Shown here: one piece after another, positions 10,700 through 21,455 of the stretch
Layout: every line of letters begins with the position of its first letter
Position numbering within the stretch: position 1 is the first letter of the stretch
From: Bettongia penicillata ogilbyi
Lineage: Eukaryota > Chordata > Mammalia > Diprotodontia > Potoroidae
Reading direction: 5' to 3'
NCBI GenBank assembly: GCA_023548195.1
Contig: JAJHZJ010000496.1
Location: 11,563,570 to 11,627,569, forward strand
Length of the DNA: 64,000 bases
The notes under the pieces: generated by a model
Databases searched by the model: none
Told to the model about the DNA's origin: nothing
The model's input: the letters and a program-made list of their open reading frames with translations, nothing else
Translations under genes and position numbers: made by a program

Positions 10700-12105
10700 C
10701 TGTGCCAGACTGTCTTCTGTGATAAACCTTTGGCACACTGAGAGTCACTCAGCGGTTGGGGCAGAACTTTTCCCCCTCTGGGAAATGCTAGGGGCAGGCT
10801 TTTGGATAGGAATCACAAATTAGGAGAAAGTTGAAGGGGCAAAGGTCCCAGTAGGCAGTGGTTGGGGAGCATGGCACCAAATGGAGGTTCCCCAATGGGA
10901 CAAAGGAAGATGGTTGAACTTGAATAAAGAGCAAGGGAGAACTGCCCAAGCCAACAGTTTCCAAAATAAAATCAATGTCCTCCCTGTGCATCCCCAGGGA
11001 GCTGCTTTTTAAATCTCTTCCAGGCATTCTAGGATGAAGCAAGAGATAATTTATCTCAAAAAGGGTTGGCCTATTTTGAGCATACTGTCCTGAATTTTCC
11101 CTTTTCCCCATAATCATCTATTGTCCTGGATGCTAAAATTAGCCTTGGTAACAAATGATTTAAAGTTCTCTAACACAAAGTTGTGTCACTGATGGACTTT
11201 CAGAATAAAACAAGTAAGTTTTAGACTCCCCATCATCTCTCCTATCAATCCCCTTCCCTCTCTTCCCATAATTTTTCTTCTGGACTATTTCACCACCCTC
11301 TTAATCGTTTATTAACTTGAATGCTCATCTGGGATATGAGAGACTCTTTGTACCCACATCTGACCCAGGTTTAAAATAAATTTATAGATTTTCCCACAGT
11401 AGATTCTCGATGGGGCTATAATGGGTCGAAAGTATGAATTTGAGGGGAATAACCCTGAAGACAAATATATTCTAGGAGATGATAAGAGTTGTATCCATAT
11501 CATCTATAGAAAGATACAACTGTGAAAAGGGGTTGAGAACTAGTCAGCAGGCTAAGGTTTGAAGTTCAGTGGGCTAATTAACCCCTCTCACCTCTGAGAG
11601 CAATTTGGAGTTACCATAATGTTTGAGTTGGAAGCCAGGAATCCCTAAAGTCATGCATTTTTCAATATTCTGATCTTAAATGCTGATCTCTCCAATGTAC
11701 TTTGTCCCTGTAGATTTGGAAAATGTACTAAAAAAAGAGTTCTGGGGGGAGTTTGATTTAATAGTAGTCAATTAAGGGAAAATTTCCTTTTGAAAACCAG
11801 AAAGAAATGTTTTGCACTACAACTAATAAGTATCTGCCTGTCCAATGTGAGTTCAATCTTCCTTAAAGCTTCTGCCATCTTCTAAATGCAATGAAACTAT
11901 TTTTTAAGAAAAAAATAAACTTTTCATCCCACTGTGAAAGTACTTTTGGAAGAAGAAGTGATACTCGGACTTAAATTCACATTCAAAATGTAAATGACTA
12001 ATATTTATCGGAGATGAGAGGATGAGGGAGGTTTAGCCCCAGCATAACAGATCCTTCATATGTTTAAGAGAAAAGAGTGCAGGAAAGGAAGGTTTAGAAG
12101 CAAGG
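10700..12105. other. Repeat-poor stretch, no gene
   Basis: About 1.4 kb with no repeat family I recognise. The minus strand has a 109-residue open frame at 10788-11117 with no known domain and no start context or splice sites that would support it. It could hold regulatory sequence, but I see nothing specific. Confidence 0.45.
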
Positions 12106-12109
12106 ATAA

Positions 12110-12327
12110 ATCACCTTTTCATCTTGGTGAAGTGAATCATTGAATTTGGATACTAGCTCTGTAGCCCTTGCAAATCACATAACATCTTTCAGTCTCCATT
12201 TCATTTATAAAATGGGGGAAAGGACAGCTGTAACATTTTTTCACAGTTGTGAGTTGCAAATGAAATAATGTGTGTAAAGCACTTTTCAAACCTTAGAACT
12301 AGTGAATAAGTAACTATCATTGTTATA
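12110..12327 (+). mobile_element. Ther/MIR SINE, sense
   Basis: 'aatttggatactagctctgt', 'cagtctccatttcatttata', 'gtgtgtaaagcacttttcaa' and an ATTGTTAT end. The head is truncated. Confidence 0.65.
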
Positions 12328-12336
12328 TTGTCCAAG

Positions 12337-12642
12337 TGGGACAGCTAGGTGGTGCACTGGATAGAACACCAGTGCAGGAATCAGGAAGTTCTCAGTTCAA
12401 ATCTCACCTCAGACACTTGACACTCACTAGCTTTGTGACCTTGGGAAAGTCACTTAACCCCAATTGCCTCATCCTGGGTCATCTCCAGTCATCCTGATGA
12501 ATATCTGGTCACTGGATTCAGATGGGTCTGGAGGAGAAGTGAGGCTGGTGACCTGCACAGCCTTCCCTCACTCAAAAACAAAGTCAACTGCAAGTCATGT
12601 CATCATTTCTCTGTTGGCATGATCTTCTTCAGCAACGAAGGA

Positions 12643-12694
<52 letters not shown>
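12337..12694 (+). mobile_element. RTE-tailed tRNA-SINE with (AC) tail
   Basis: Full element: head 'gggacagctaggtggtgcac', 'tcacttaaccccaattgcct', middle 'gtcatcctgatgaatatctg', tail 'gcaagtcatgtcatcatttc' and end 'gcaacgaaggacaaac'. The tail runs into an (AC)24 microsatellite at 12647-12693. TTGTCCAAG (12328-12336) and TTGTCCAGG (12695-12703) flank it as an 8/9 target-site duplication, so it is a relatively young insertion. Confidence 0.9.
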
Positions 12695-12695
<1 letters not shown>

Positions 12696-12703
12696 TGTCC
12701 AGG

Positions 12704-13090
12704 CAGTATAGTTTAAAAGAGCTTTGAGAGTAAGGAAGATTCTTACCTCAAGCACTTACTAGTGCCATGATCATAGGAAGTTACTGAGCCTCTCTAAGCC
12801 TCAAAATTCTCACCTATAAAATGAAGATAAAAGATTCCACATTCCAGGATTGTGAGGATCAAATGAAATATCATGAGTAAACAGAGAATCATGTAAATTA
12901 CAGTCATCACCAATACTTTAGGATCATGGACCTAGAAAGAGCCTCAAAGACCACTAGTTCAAGTGCCCCATTTCTGAGATGATGAAGCCAACGCTCAGGA
13001 AACTAATTTGTCCAAAGCCATGCAAGTCATATGTCAGAGGAGAGAGTTGTACCTGAGACTCCAGAGCCAGTGCCTATCCCATGCACTCTG
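12704..13090. mobile_element. MIR sense followed by MIR antisense
   Basis: 12704-12915 is a sense MIR ('aagagctttgagagtaagga', 'ctctctaagcctcaaaattc', 'ggattgtgaggatcaaatga'). 12920-13090 is antisense ('ttaggatcatggacctagaa', 'tgagatgatgaagccaacgc', 'acctgagactccagagccag'). Confidence 0.65.
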
Positions 13091-13467
13091 CTGTCTCTTG
13101 TTTTAACAATAAGGATGAGAAGAAGGAGGAGGAGGAAGAGTGGGATTGTTTTGAGCTTTAAAATATTCTTACTCAACTCTGACTCAGTCATGCCATTACT
13201 GGGCACATATCCCAAGGAGGTCAAATCCAGAAAGGTCCTATATATACTGAAATATTCATTGTAGCTCTTTTTATGGTAGCAAAAAAACAAACAAAAAATC
13301 TGGAAACAAAGTAATGCCCCTCTATTGGGAAATGGAAGACCAAATTGTAGCATACAGTAATGGAATATTATTAGACTATGTAAAATGAAGATGGAAGAAC
13401 TCAAGTAAAATTTGGACAGTTTTGAATGAATTAATGCAGTACAAGACAAGCAGAATCAGGAAAATAC

Positions 13468-13652
13468 TATCTAGCATGATTTGGTGGATAGAGCCCTGGA
13501 GATGGAGTCAGGACGACCCAAGTCCAAATTCTGCTTACTCACTTAATAACTGTCCCTTAAATTCTCTGGACCTCAATTTTTCCATCTGTAAAAGGAGAAG
13601 GTAGAAGTAAATGGCTTCTAAGGTCCCTTCTTGCTCTAAAGCTCTGATCCTA
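13468..13652 (+). mobile_element. MIR-type SINE inserted in L1
   Basis: 'gatagagccctggagatgga', 'caatttttccatctgtaaaa' and 'cttgctctaaagctctgatc'. The L1 text on either side overlaps: 13396-13464 and 13655-13720 are about 66-bp imperfect copies of the same L1 segment. Confidence 0.75.
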
Positions 13653-13736
13653 TAAGAACTCAGGGAAACTTGGAAAGACCTGGATGGATTAATGCAGAGC
13701 AAGACCAGAAGAAGCAAAACTAAAAAACCAAACACA

Positions 13737-14208
13737 AAACAGTATGGCATAGGAGTAGCAGTTAGGAAGACTGGCTCCAGTCCTGGCGTAGCTACAAGGC
13801 ACAATGGATAGATTGTGGAATTTATAGACAGGAAGGTCTGAATTCAAATTATGCCTTAAAGATTTACCAACTGTGTGATCCTGGTCAAATCACTTAATCT
13901 ATCTGCCTCAGTTTCCTTGGTTGTAAAATGGAAATTATAATAGCAGCTACCTCCCAGAGCTGTTGTGGGGATCAAATGAAATAAATATAAAATGGTTTAC
14001 CAACCTTAAAATACTAGGTAAATGCCAACTATTACTAACTATTATTATTAAACCCTGCCTTGGCTGCCAACTAGCTATGTGACCCACAGGTAAGTCATTT
14101 ACCTTGTCTGGAACTTAGTGTCTCTGTAGAAAAAACCAGGGGTAGAAGTAATATTGGTCTGGACAGCTTCTAAGGTTTTTTCCAGCTCTAAATCTATGAT
14201 CCCACAGA
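13737..14208 (+). mobile_element. SINE interrupted by a second SINE
   Basis: Outer MIR-type SINE: 13737-13792 ('ggaagactggctccagtcct') resumes at about 14052 ('ctgccttggctgccaactag') and ends near 14208 ('ctctaaatctatgatccc'). Inner Ther/MIR SINE: 13793-14051 ('aaggtctgaattcaaattat', 'ctgcctcagtttccttggtt', 'tgttgtggggatcaaatgaa'). Both are in the same orientation. Confidence 0.75.
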
Positions 14209-14640
14209 CCTACAATATATACAACTACAAGGATATATAAGAAAACAAAGTTGACCTACTCTGGAACTCTGACCAATGTCATAACCAATGGTTATGACCA
14301 AATCCTACCTTCAGGAGATTAACAACAGACATTCTGTCCCCTTTCAGCAGAGAGACAGAACTCTAGGTGTGGAATGAGGAATAACTTGGCAGACATGGCC
14401 AATGAGTATTCATATAGATATAGATTTATTCCTATATGTACATATATTTCTCATACCAATTTGGCATTGATAACATATACATTTGTATATGCACATATTG
14501 GCTTAACCCCTTTTTGGCAAGGAAGAAATAGGGGAGGTGGAGGGAGTCACTAGAAAATAACAACATCTTTTTTAAAAAGAGAATCAATAAAACACCTATT
14601 TTTAAATTTAAAAAAGAAATGCTTCCACCCACATGTAAAA

Positions 14641-15755
14641 ATTTGATTGCTGTCATGTTAATTTGAGCCCCATGTCCATGGGGCTACTGCAAACCTCATT
14701 TCTATAAGAACTGGTATATTTCCCAAGGCATGACTACTTTATTACTGTTATTACGAATGCCCTTTCATGCAGGCCCACTCCTTTATTAGCTTGGAAAAAC
14801 TCAAAAGTGAAATGCAAAACAACAGCTTCTTGTCAACCTCCTAGACTTGAAAGCAGCTCAAGTGGGTGGGGGAAAGGCAAGCTGCCGAGCTGTGCAGACA
14901 TCATCACCAAGAAGACTTTCTTGTCAAATGATGCCATCCATAAACCTCCCCACAAAGGAAGTACTCAGACAATCAGGGCAGCTACTGTCAGTGGAGGGAA
15001 GTGGATGACCTTTGGGAGTGTCAGAAAAAATAATACCCACGCCAGCAAACCTTGGGCTAAAATGAAGTAAACATTTATAAAACTCTTAACACTGTGCCTA
15101 GCACATAGTAGGCCCTTGTTAAATATATGTCCCCTTTCCCTAAGCTCCTCTGGGTAAAGTAAAGATTGCACATAGAATCAAGGCAAGCTTTGGAAACAAA
15201 CATCTGTGAAGCTAGTAGGAAAAGGGGTAGTTCTTGAGGGTCAGAATGTTGTACTGAGTGGAACTGGATGAAAACAAATAAGGCTAAATATAGTCTTAAA
15301 CTAAGGCTCAAGAAATTTCACCAGCACGTGATTTGGGAGCTGTGGTCAAACACCAAAGGTTTTTAAAGGTGAGAGGAGAGGGCAGAGCAGTTCAGTTTAC
15401 ATTTTTGGTAAAACATATTGTGGATCATCTTAGGAATTTAATGTTTCTGTATGTTAGCCCCATCAAATCAACTTTCTGGTTGTGGACTCTCTCTATCACA
15501 CCCAGGCCTGGGATGAAGGGTAGTGTAGAGACAGAAACTTTGAAAGATGAATCTACGAGGTTTTATCACCCTTCATAATTTGTTATACGGAAGGGAAAGA
15601 TCAACTATCAACTCTCCAAATCAACTCTCTAGGGAGTCTATGTAAGATCCTTGATACTGGCATTCCCTATGACAAATACAACCATCATTCTGACCAGCTC
15701 CTCCTGGCTGATTGGTCCCGCAAAATACCCATGACTGCATACTACAGTCACATCG
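14641..15755. other. Mostly unique sequence, no gene
   Basis: Apart from a short MIR/L2 end at about 15068-15140 ('gtgcctagcacatagtaggc'), I recognise no repeat. An 87-residue frame at 14807-15070 lacks any known domain. 14640-15060 is moderately GC-rich and free of simple repeats, so it is a secondary candidate for conserved non-coding sequence. Confidence 0.45.
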
Positions 15756-15759
15756 GAGA

Positions 15760-16255
15760 CAATGTGATATGTTCTATCTGGCATTTAGAGCCCTTCATAA
15801 CCTAGTCCACTCATACCTTTCTTGTGTTCTTATACATTTACTCCTCCACACATGCTCTTCCATCGAGGGGCACTGACCTCCTGGTTGCTCCATGAGCAAG
15901 ATACTTCATCTCTCAGTTCTGGGCATCTTCTCTGGCTATCTCCCCCAGAAACCTGGAATGCTCTGCCTCCTCCACTCCGACTACCAATCTCCCTGCCTTC
16001 CTTTAAGTACTACATAAAATCCTACCTTCTGAAGGAAGCCTTCCCCAATCTCTTAATTTCAGTACCTTCCTTCTATTAATTACTTCTTATTTATCCTGTA
16101 TTTAGCTTGCTCTGTGTATATTTGTTCACATGTTGTCTCCCCACCCCTGTCTTTGAGGACAGGGACTGCTTTTGTCTCTTTTTGTATCCCCAGTACTTAG
16201 CACAATGCCTGCCACATGGTAGATATTTAATGATTGTTTACTGAACTGAACTGAA
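15760..16255 (+). mobile_element. L2 LINE C-terminus and 3' end
   Basis: Colinear with L2: 'tagagcccttcataacctag', 'gaggacagggactgcttttg', 'tccccagtacttagcacaat' and 'gcctgccacatggtagatat'. It includes the end of ORF2 listed below and terminates in a tandem 'tgaactgaac' run. Confidence 0.8.
15822..16079 (+). pseudogene. L2 ORF2 C-terminal fragment
   Basis: An 85-codon open stretch whose middle reads PPETWNALPPPLR and continues SLPSFKYYIKSYLLKEAFP. This pattern (W-N-x-L-P near the end, then SLPSFK and a basic/hydrophobic helix) is typical of the extreme C-terminus of L2/CR1-clade ORF2 proteins. Endonuclease and reverse transcriptase domains are absent, and the ATG is only the first in-frame Met of a truncated element. 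No host function is implied. Confidence 0.55.
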
Positions 16256-16259
16256 AATT

Positions 16260-16560
16260 GAATTGCTTCAGTAGAAAAAACTGGCTCTGGAATTCAAGAC
16301 CCATCTCTAATCCTTACAACCTGTGTGACTGTCAGCAAGTCACTTCACCTCCCCAGGCCTCGGTTTGCTCATATGTATAACGATGTATAACAAGGGATTT
16401 GGACTAGATCGCCTCTCAGGTCCCTTCCAGCTATTGATCAATGATGCTGTGGTCTTAAATCGTAATTTCCTTAAGTCAAGTTATACTGTGCCAAGTACTG
16501 TCTGGGAATACAACTATGAAAACTAAGTTAGTCTTTACCCTCAGACAACTTACATTATAA
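16260..16560. mobile_element. MIR sense and L2 antisense
   Basis: 16260-16455 is a sense MIR ('caagacccatctctaatcct', 'cacctccccaggcctcggtt', 'cggactagatc'-like text and 'cccttccagctattg'). 16470-16560 is an antisense L2 end ('ctgtgccaagtactgtctgg', 'caacttacattataaaggga'). Confidence 0.7.
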
Positions 16561-16652
16561 AGGGAGAGGACCAGAGATGCACTGGAGGCAGCTGAACCAA
16601 TCAAAGGGAGGGGCCGAAGGTACATCAAGATAATCCAGGATAAGAAGCTGAT

Positions 16653-16884
16653 AGGGAGAACTAAGTGGCTCTGTGGATAGAGCACCAGGCCTAGAGTCAG
16701 GAAGACCTGAGTTCAAATCTGGCCTCAGCCATGTAATAGCTGTGTGACCCTAGGCAGGTCACTTAACCCCGCTTGCCTTAGGTTCCTCATCTCTAAAATG
16801 ATATTGAGAAGGACATAGCAAACCACTTCTATATCTTTGCGAAGAACATGTAAACATGACTGAAATGACCCAACATCAACCACA
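16653..16884 (+). mobile_element. Mar-1 SINE with 11-bp target duplication
   Basis: Head 'actaagtggctctgtggata', 'gaagacctgagttcaaatct', 'ggcaggtcacttaaccccgc' and tail 'ttctatatctttgcgaagaa'. The flanks carry a perfect direct repeat AAGAAGCTGAT at 16642-16652 and 16885-16895, which fixes both ends of the insertion. Confidence 0.92.
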
Positions 16885-16895
16885 AAGAAGCTGAT

Positions 16896-17524
16896 GGTGG
16901 AGAAAGAAGTCTGGAAAGACAGGAGTAAAGTGAAGAGAGAAACTGGGCCTCAGTTTCATCATTCGTAGAATGAGGTGGCTGGACTGTTCTACTTTAATTT
17001 CCAAAGAGCTGACTGGTAAATTTTCAATACAAGAATTTTCAACTGGGAAATCTGAAAACACTATATATCAGAGCTTGACTTAGTGTTTTGTTTAAGAAAA
17101 TGATAGAGAAAATATAGATTAAATTTAAAGTGTGTTTCATGCAATTTTTTTTCTCAGAGAGCCAATTGTTAAATATTTATTAACACATCCATGGGGAGGA
17201 CATATATAGATGAGTGATGACCGTGGAGTGGGATTTTAGCTTGGAAAGTTACAGAGCTGATGAGTGGAGCCAGAGGGGAGACAATTGACAAGTGTACTCG
17301 TGTTAACTAAACACAAGTAATGTTATTTGTGGTCAGGGAAACCAGTGAGACGCACAGGCTCCCAGGGGCCTCTGGGGGAAGATCTCAGCTTTTTTAGCTC
17401 AGAGTTCAATGAAACTGAACTAAGATGAAATTCTAGACTTAAATGAGACTTCCAGTGTAAAGATACAAGGAAAAGAGTCTGCTGTGATAATACTGGTTCC
17501 TTTGAGGTTATAAGCAATGACTTA
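16896..17524. other. Unassigned sequence, no gene
   Basis: No recognisable repeat or coding signal. A small MIR-like tail piece may lie at 16940-17010 ('gggcctcagtttcatcattc'). Confidence 0.45.
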
Positions 17525-17925
17525 AAGGCAGTGTCATATAGTGACTAGAGAACTAGCCTCAAAGCCAAAGTTTCAAATTCTACTTCTAACACATACTGAC
17601 TGTGTGACCTTAGGCAAGTCACTTACCTACCCTTTCAATGTTTTAAGTAACTCTCTCAGCAAACTTCAGGTTTCCAAAAAAAAAAAAAACAAAACCCTCT
17701 GATCTGTGTTGGTAGAATTTCTCATCTGGGAGTCCCCCATGCCAGTGAAATCACAGATCTAGTCTCTATTTCCATCCCTTGCACTTATAAACTATGTATA
17801 TCTGCGCAAATCATTTAACATCCATGGGCCTTAGGTAACTCTCTAGCACTTATCTCTATGCATTGGTGAAGGGAGTTCTCACACAGGGAAGTACTCCCAT
17901 GCTTCCAAAATCACAGAAAATTCCC
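17525..17925 (+). mobile_element. Ther-2-like SINE plus second tail copy
   Basis: 17525-17765 has head, 'gtgaccttaggcaagtcact', an A-rich interruption at 17677-17690 and the tail 'catctgggagtcccccatgc'. 17800-17925 repeats the tail region ('gtaactctctagcacttatc', 'gaagggagttctcacacagg'). Confidence 0.75.
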
Positions 17926-17929
17926 TGTA

Positions 17930-18350
17930 TTTGGCTATAAGCAACTTGCCCTGAGACTGTTTTTTGGCTCCTCCTTAACTTCCTTTTGGTCAGGTGCCTT
18001 GAATATTAAGCAGGTTGCATATAAGCAAAATACAAAAGTGTAAAATATAGACTGCTCCATGATATTGCTTTAGATTTGGGATATCAAAGAAATTTCATGT
18101 TAAGAAATAAACTTACTTACTCTGACTTACTCTGACACATCCCTGAAGTGTGGAGGTTGGTAACCCTGGGGTTCTCAAAGGGGATGCCAGGGGAGTGCAT
18201 GTTCTGGAAGGCCCTAGCATTCTGCCAAGACTACAGGGAGAAGATGGCCATCCAACTATGTCTGAGTTTCAAAGACAAGCCTAACTCGTCTCTGTCCATG
18301 GACAGGTTCATCATCAGTAGGCTAGCCCCTTGGTGATAAGCTGATACCAA
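17930..18350. other. Unassigned; weak LTR-like features
   Basis: It has a TATA-like 'gcatataagc' (about 18018) and an AATAAA at about 18106 followed by a duplicated 'ttactctgac'. That order can occur in an LTR, but nothing else supports one. Confidence 0.25.
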
Positions 18351-18354
18351 GATC

Positions 18355-18540
18355 ATAGGACCATAAATGAAAATTGGGAAGGAATCTGAGAGGCCAGAAA
18401 TTCCAGCCCTCTCAAATTAGAGAAAAGGCAAATGAGGGCCCAAAAGATTAAATGACATTCAATGACACACAGCTGATAAGTGGCAGAGATAGGACTAGAA
18501 TCGAGGTCCTAAATTATGACTTTAAATTAAGTATACTTCG
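18355..18540 (-). mobile_element. MIR-type SINE, antisense
   Basis: 'accaagatcataggaccata', 'ccagccctctcaaattagag' and 'acacagctgataagtggcag', then degenerate head text. Confidence 0.7.
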
Positions 18541-18572
18541 TGCTGTGTCTCTCCCATAGCAACCCAAATACA

Positions 18573-18745
18573 TGCATATATATGTATATAAATTAATGTA
18601 TGTATGTATATAAATATATGTATGTATATAAATATATGTATGTATATAAATTTATGTATGTGTGTATATAAATATATGTATGCATATAAATTAATGTATA
18701 TATGCATATAAATTAATGTATGTATGTATATAAATTTATAAATAT
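18573..18745. repeat. 18/22-bp A/T-rich minisatellite
   Basis: About eight units of ATGTATGTATATAAATAT. Some units are 18 bp and others 22 bp, the difference being one extra TATG. The last bases of each unit alternate among AAATAT, AAATTA and AAATTT. The minus-strand 110-residue frame through it (repeating I-Y-I-H) is an artefact. Confidence 0.85.
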
Positions 18746-18759
18746 AAATTTCTTGTTTT

Positions 18760-19180
18760 TTTAAAAGATCTTCAGTTCTAGACAGTCCCCTTCTAATTCT
18801 GTGGTTGTAGCTGTAGTGTGGTGGAAAATGAGGGCAGAAGATGCTAAAAATCATGTCATTTTTAGATCTTCTATTAACATTAACTGAGCCCTTGGTGTTG
18901 ATAAAATAATGATGATAAAAAATAAATGCTCACTAAATGGACAGATATCTCCTCACTTTTCCTTGAAGAGGCAAATAAGCAACATGGGGAGTTGGTCTGA
19001 TGATGGACCCAAAGGCAACAGTATACATTTCACGGGATATTCAGTCATCCTTTTTTTGCAGTGCTTATGGTAAGTATTTACAAAATAGATCACAATGAAA
19101 ATAGTCACAGCTCATATAACAACATCTGTTGCAGAGGATGAGGAGGCTGAAGAAATCTACAAGAAACTAAGTGAGACTCC
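18760..19180. other. Unassigned sequence, no gene
   Basis: No gene or recognisable repeat apart from a short L2-like terminus ('aaataaatgctcactaaatg') at about 18920. Confidence 0.4.
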
Positions 19181-19189
19181 CAAAATTAT

Positions 19190-19423
19190 TGTTATTCAGT
19201 TGTGTCTGACTTTGTGATCCTATTTGGGGTTTTCTTGACAAGATACTAGAGTTTTTGCGACTTCCTTTTCCAGCTCATTTTACAGATGAGGAAACTGAGG
19301 CAAAGTGGGTCAAGTGGCTCGCCCATGGTCACAAGCTGATAAGTGTCTGAGGACACGTTTGAGTTCAGGTGTCCCTGATTCCAGACCAAGCACCCTATGT
19401 CCTCAGCTACCTAAGGTATCATT
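19190..19423 (-). mobile_element. Mar-1 SINE, antisense, with 9-bp target duplication
   Basis: Starts with the BovB-like tail ('ttgtgtctgactttgtgatc', 'ttcttgacaagatactagag'), then 'cattttacagatgaggaaac', and ends in the tRNA-like head ('ccctatgtcctcagctacct'). CAAAATTAT at 19181-19189 and 19424-19432 is an exact flanking repeat. Confidence 0.92.
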
Positions 19424-19594
19424 CAAAATTATATGAATATATAGTTTAAAACTTATTGACTCACGCAAAGATGGGCATAAGGTCAGAGTGAAAACTATCC
19501 TGAAAAATGTGGATCAGGAGTAAGAAATAATACAGATCAAATGATTGAAGCCATAGGGGTGCCTCAAGCTAATATGACGAATGGATAGATGGAT

Positions 19595-19680
19595 AAATCA
19601 GCATTAATTAAATACTTGCTATGTTCCAAGCGCTGGGCAATACATCATCTTTGAGAAGACAGTTATAGGGAGGATCTGAG
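19595..19680 (-). mobile_element. L2 end, antisense
   Basis: 'attaattaaatacttgctat' and 'gttccaagcgctgggcaata' match the antisense L2 terminus. Confidence 0.6.
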
Positions 19681-19689
19681 TCAATTTTT

Positions 19690-20525
19690 TGTGTGACAAC
19701 ACAAAAATGGAAACTGCCTGAATTTCAACAAAGAGTAAATGAGTTACCAATGTTGTCTGTGTCTACTCATACCACCGACTTATTAAGACAAAGATGCCAA
19801 ACTAGAAGAAAGAACATGGCAGCCAAGGGTAATAAAAAGGGTTTAGAATATAAACTTGCTTGTAAAATCTCATAGAGGATGATAGTGGGAGGTTCTGAGC
19901 AGTAGTGCTTTAAAAAATATTGAGGAAAATGAGAGGAAAAACCCTATTAGGTCCTTTGCAAGGGACATAGCTAAGTGAAATCATTCTGAGGGCATTTAAA
20001 GATGAAGCTGGAAGGACAGTGAACAGATGAAAAATGGAGAAAAATATCTGTCAGGATGTCTGTAAAATACTTTTTGCTCTCTCTACCTCATTTGAACTCC
20101 AACATCACAGTCTCTGATGTGCTGCTGGAGAAAGCAGAAACAGCACTGAGGAAAATCAGCAAAAAACAGCCAACCAGAGAAGACCAAATAAGTACAAGGA
20201 GGTTTGTGCTGGAGGCAATATAAATTTAAGGGTGCTCAGGGTCTATTCTCAAGAGATCTCCCAAAGAGGAGGATGACAAATGACCTCATTATTATCCCAA
20301 AAATGATGACCAAGGAAATATCAATTACTACAGACTCATCTACCTCTGTCTCCACAGCTACAAAATCCAGAAGGGCATGGTAAAGGAATTTGCCACTGTC
20401 ATTGAGGATGCCCAGCACAGACTCCAAATCAGAGGGATTCTCTCTCAATGGGGAGGTCTTCCAAAGGCTCTTGATTGTGGTGACATTGTGCTGAGTTCAT
20501 CAAGCCCCAGAACATGGTAGAACCT
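19690..20525 (+). pseudogene. RTE-clade LINE ORF fragment
   Basis: Pieces in different frames recall an RTE-type ORF2. First is a linker between endonuclease and reverse transcriptase, with TTDLLRQRCQTRRK and GLEYKLACKIS (19750-19875). Next is the start of the reverse transcriptase, TALRKISKKQPTREDQIS (about 20133-20190), standing where RTE proteins have an MKxGKAAGPD-type motif. Last is a segment reading KNDDQGNINYYRLIYLC (about 20300-20350), matching the K-G-D-x-x-x-I-x-N-Y-R-P-I-x-L-L block. At least two frameshifts and several stops separate them, and the catalytic YADD region is not present. It is old and inactive. BovB is the alternative label. Confidence 0.5.
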
Positions 20526-20599
20526 CCAAAATGAGATTCATCATTGCTCAAAGGAGTTCATTCTCATTAGCACTGGAAAAATAGAAGCCAATGGTTTAG

Positions 20600-21455
20600 A
20601 TTATATAATTATTCCTAGGCTTTGTCCCTTTCCTCTTTGATCCATCTTCCACATAGCTGCCAAAGTGATTTTCCTAACGTGTAAGCCTAATCATGCTGCA
20701 CCCCACCTCAACCCGCTCAAGAAACTCTACTGGCTCCCTTTTGTCTCTAGGATCAAAGGTAAACTCTGCTGGAAAGACCATCACAGTCTGGCAAAACCTA
20801 TCATTCCAACCTCGATGTATGTTATTCCCTTCACTTTTCTGGGCAATCTAGCCAAACTGGCTTCTCTGTTCTTCACACGTAGCAATCTTGTCTCTGCCTT
20901 GTCATGTTAAGTATTCACTCCTTCTTCACTTGTGTCCAAATTCCTAATTTCCTTCCCTTCAGCTGTTGTTCGATTGTTTTCAATCATCCTTGACTCTTTG
21001 TGACCCCATTTGGGCTTTTCTTGGCAAAGATACTGGAATGGTCTGCCATGTCCTTCTTCAGATCATTCTACAGATGAGGAAACAGCAAACAGGGTTAAGT
21101 GTCTTGCCCAGAGTCACCCAGCTGGGAAGTGTCTGAGACCAGATTTGAACTCAGGAAGATGTGTCTTTTTGATTCCAGGTCTGGCAGTCTTCCCACTGGA
21201 CCATCTAACTGCTACCAATATCCCTCACCTTTCAGCTCAAATGCCACTTCCTGCATGAGATTTTTCCTGATCACCTTCTCAATGTCTCCTCATATTTATT
21301 CTGTAGGTACCTAGGTGTATACATGTTGTCTCCCTGATGGAATGTAAGACCTTTGATAGCAGGGGCTGTTTTATTTATTATACTTGTATAACAAGCACCT
21401 AAAACAGTGCCAAGCACATAATAGGTGCTTAATAAATCCATGCTGATTGATTGTT
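20600..21455 (+). mobile_element. L2 3' region split by a Mar-1 SINE
   Basis: 20600-20960 is L2 3' sequence ('cacatagctgccaaagtgat', 'agaaactctactggctccct'). It resumes at about 21225 ('tttcagctcaaatgccactt', 'gatagcaggggctgttttat', 'aggtgcttaataaatccatg') and ends normally at a TTGATTG run. It is one of the longest sense L2 3' ends in the window. Confidence 0.8.
20963..21224 (-). mobile_element. Mar-1 SINE, antisense, inside L2
   Basis: 'ccttgactctttgtgacccc', 'ttcttggcaaagatactgga', 'ttctacagatgaggaaacag', 'gtcttgcccagagtcaccca' and 'cactggaccatctaactgct'. Similar text 'cttcagct'/'tttcagct' on both sides is a possible short target duplication. Confidence 0.88.

Larger units (their letters stand above)
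13185..14640 (+). mobile_element. L1 3' end, disrupted by SINEs
   Basis: Begins inside the C-terminal part of L1 ORF2: text resembling '...LLGTYPKEVKSRK' and 'LW*Q'-type words, then 'ggaaatggaagaccaaattg' and 'gtaatggaatattattagac'. It resumes after insertions with the 3' untranslated region ('acctactctggaactctgac', 'gacatggccaatgagtatt') and an A/T-rich tail at about 14570-14640. Two SINE insertions, one itself interrupted, split it. ORF2 is broken throughout. Confidence 0.65.

Noticed and set aside
10788..11117. A 109-codon minus frame as a gene
   Set aside because: No recognisable domain, no supporting splice or promoter features, and chance frames of this size are expected in 64 kb.
15822..16079. 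An 85-codon frame as a small host protein
   Set aside because: Matches the C-terminal end of L2 ORF2 and is followed directly by the L2 3' region.
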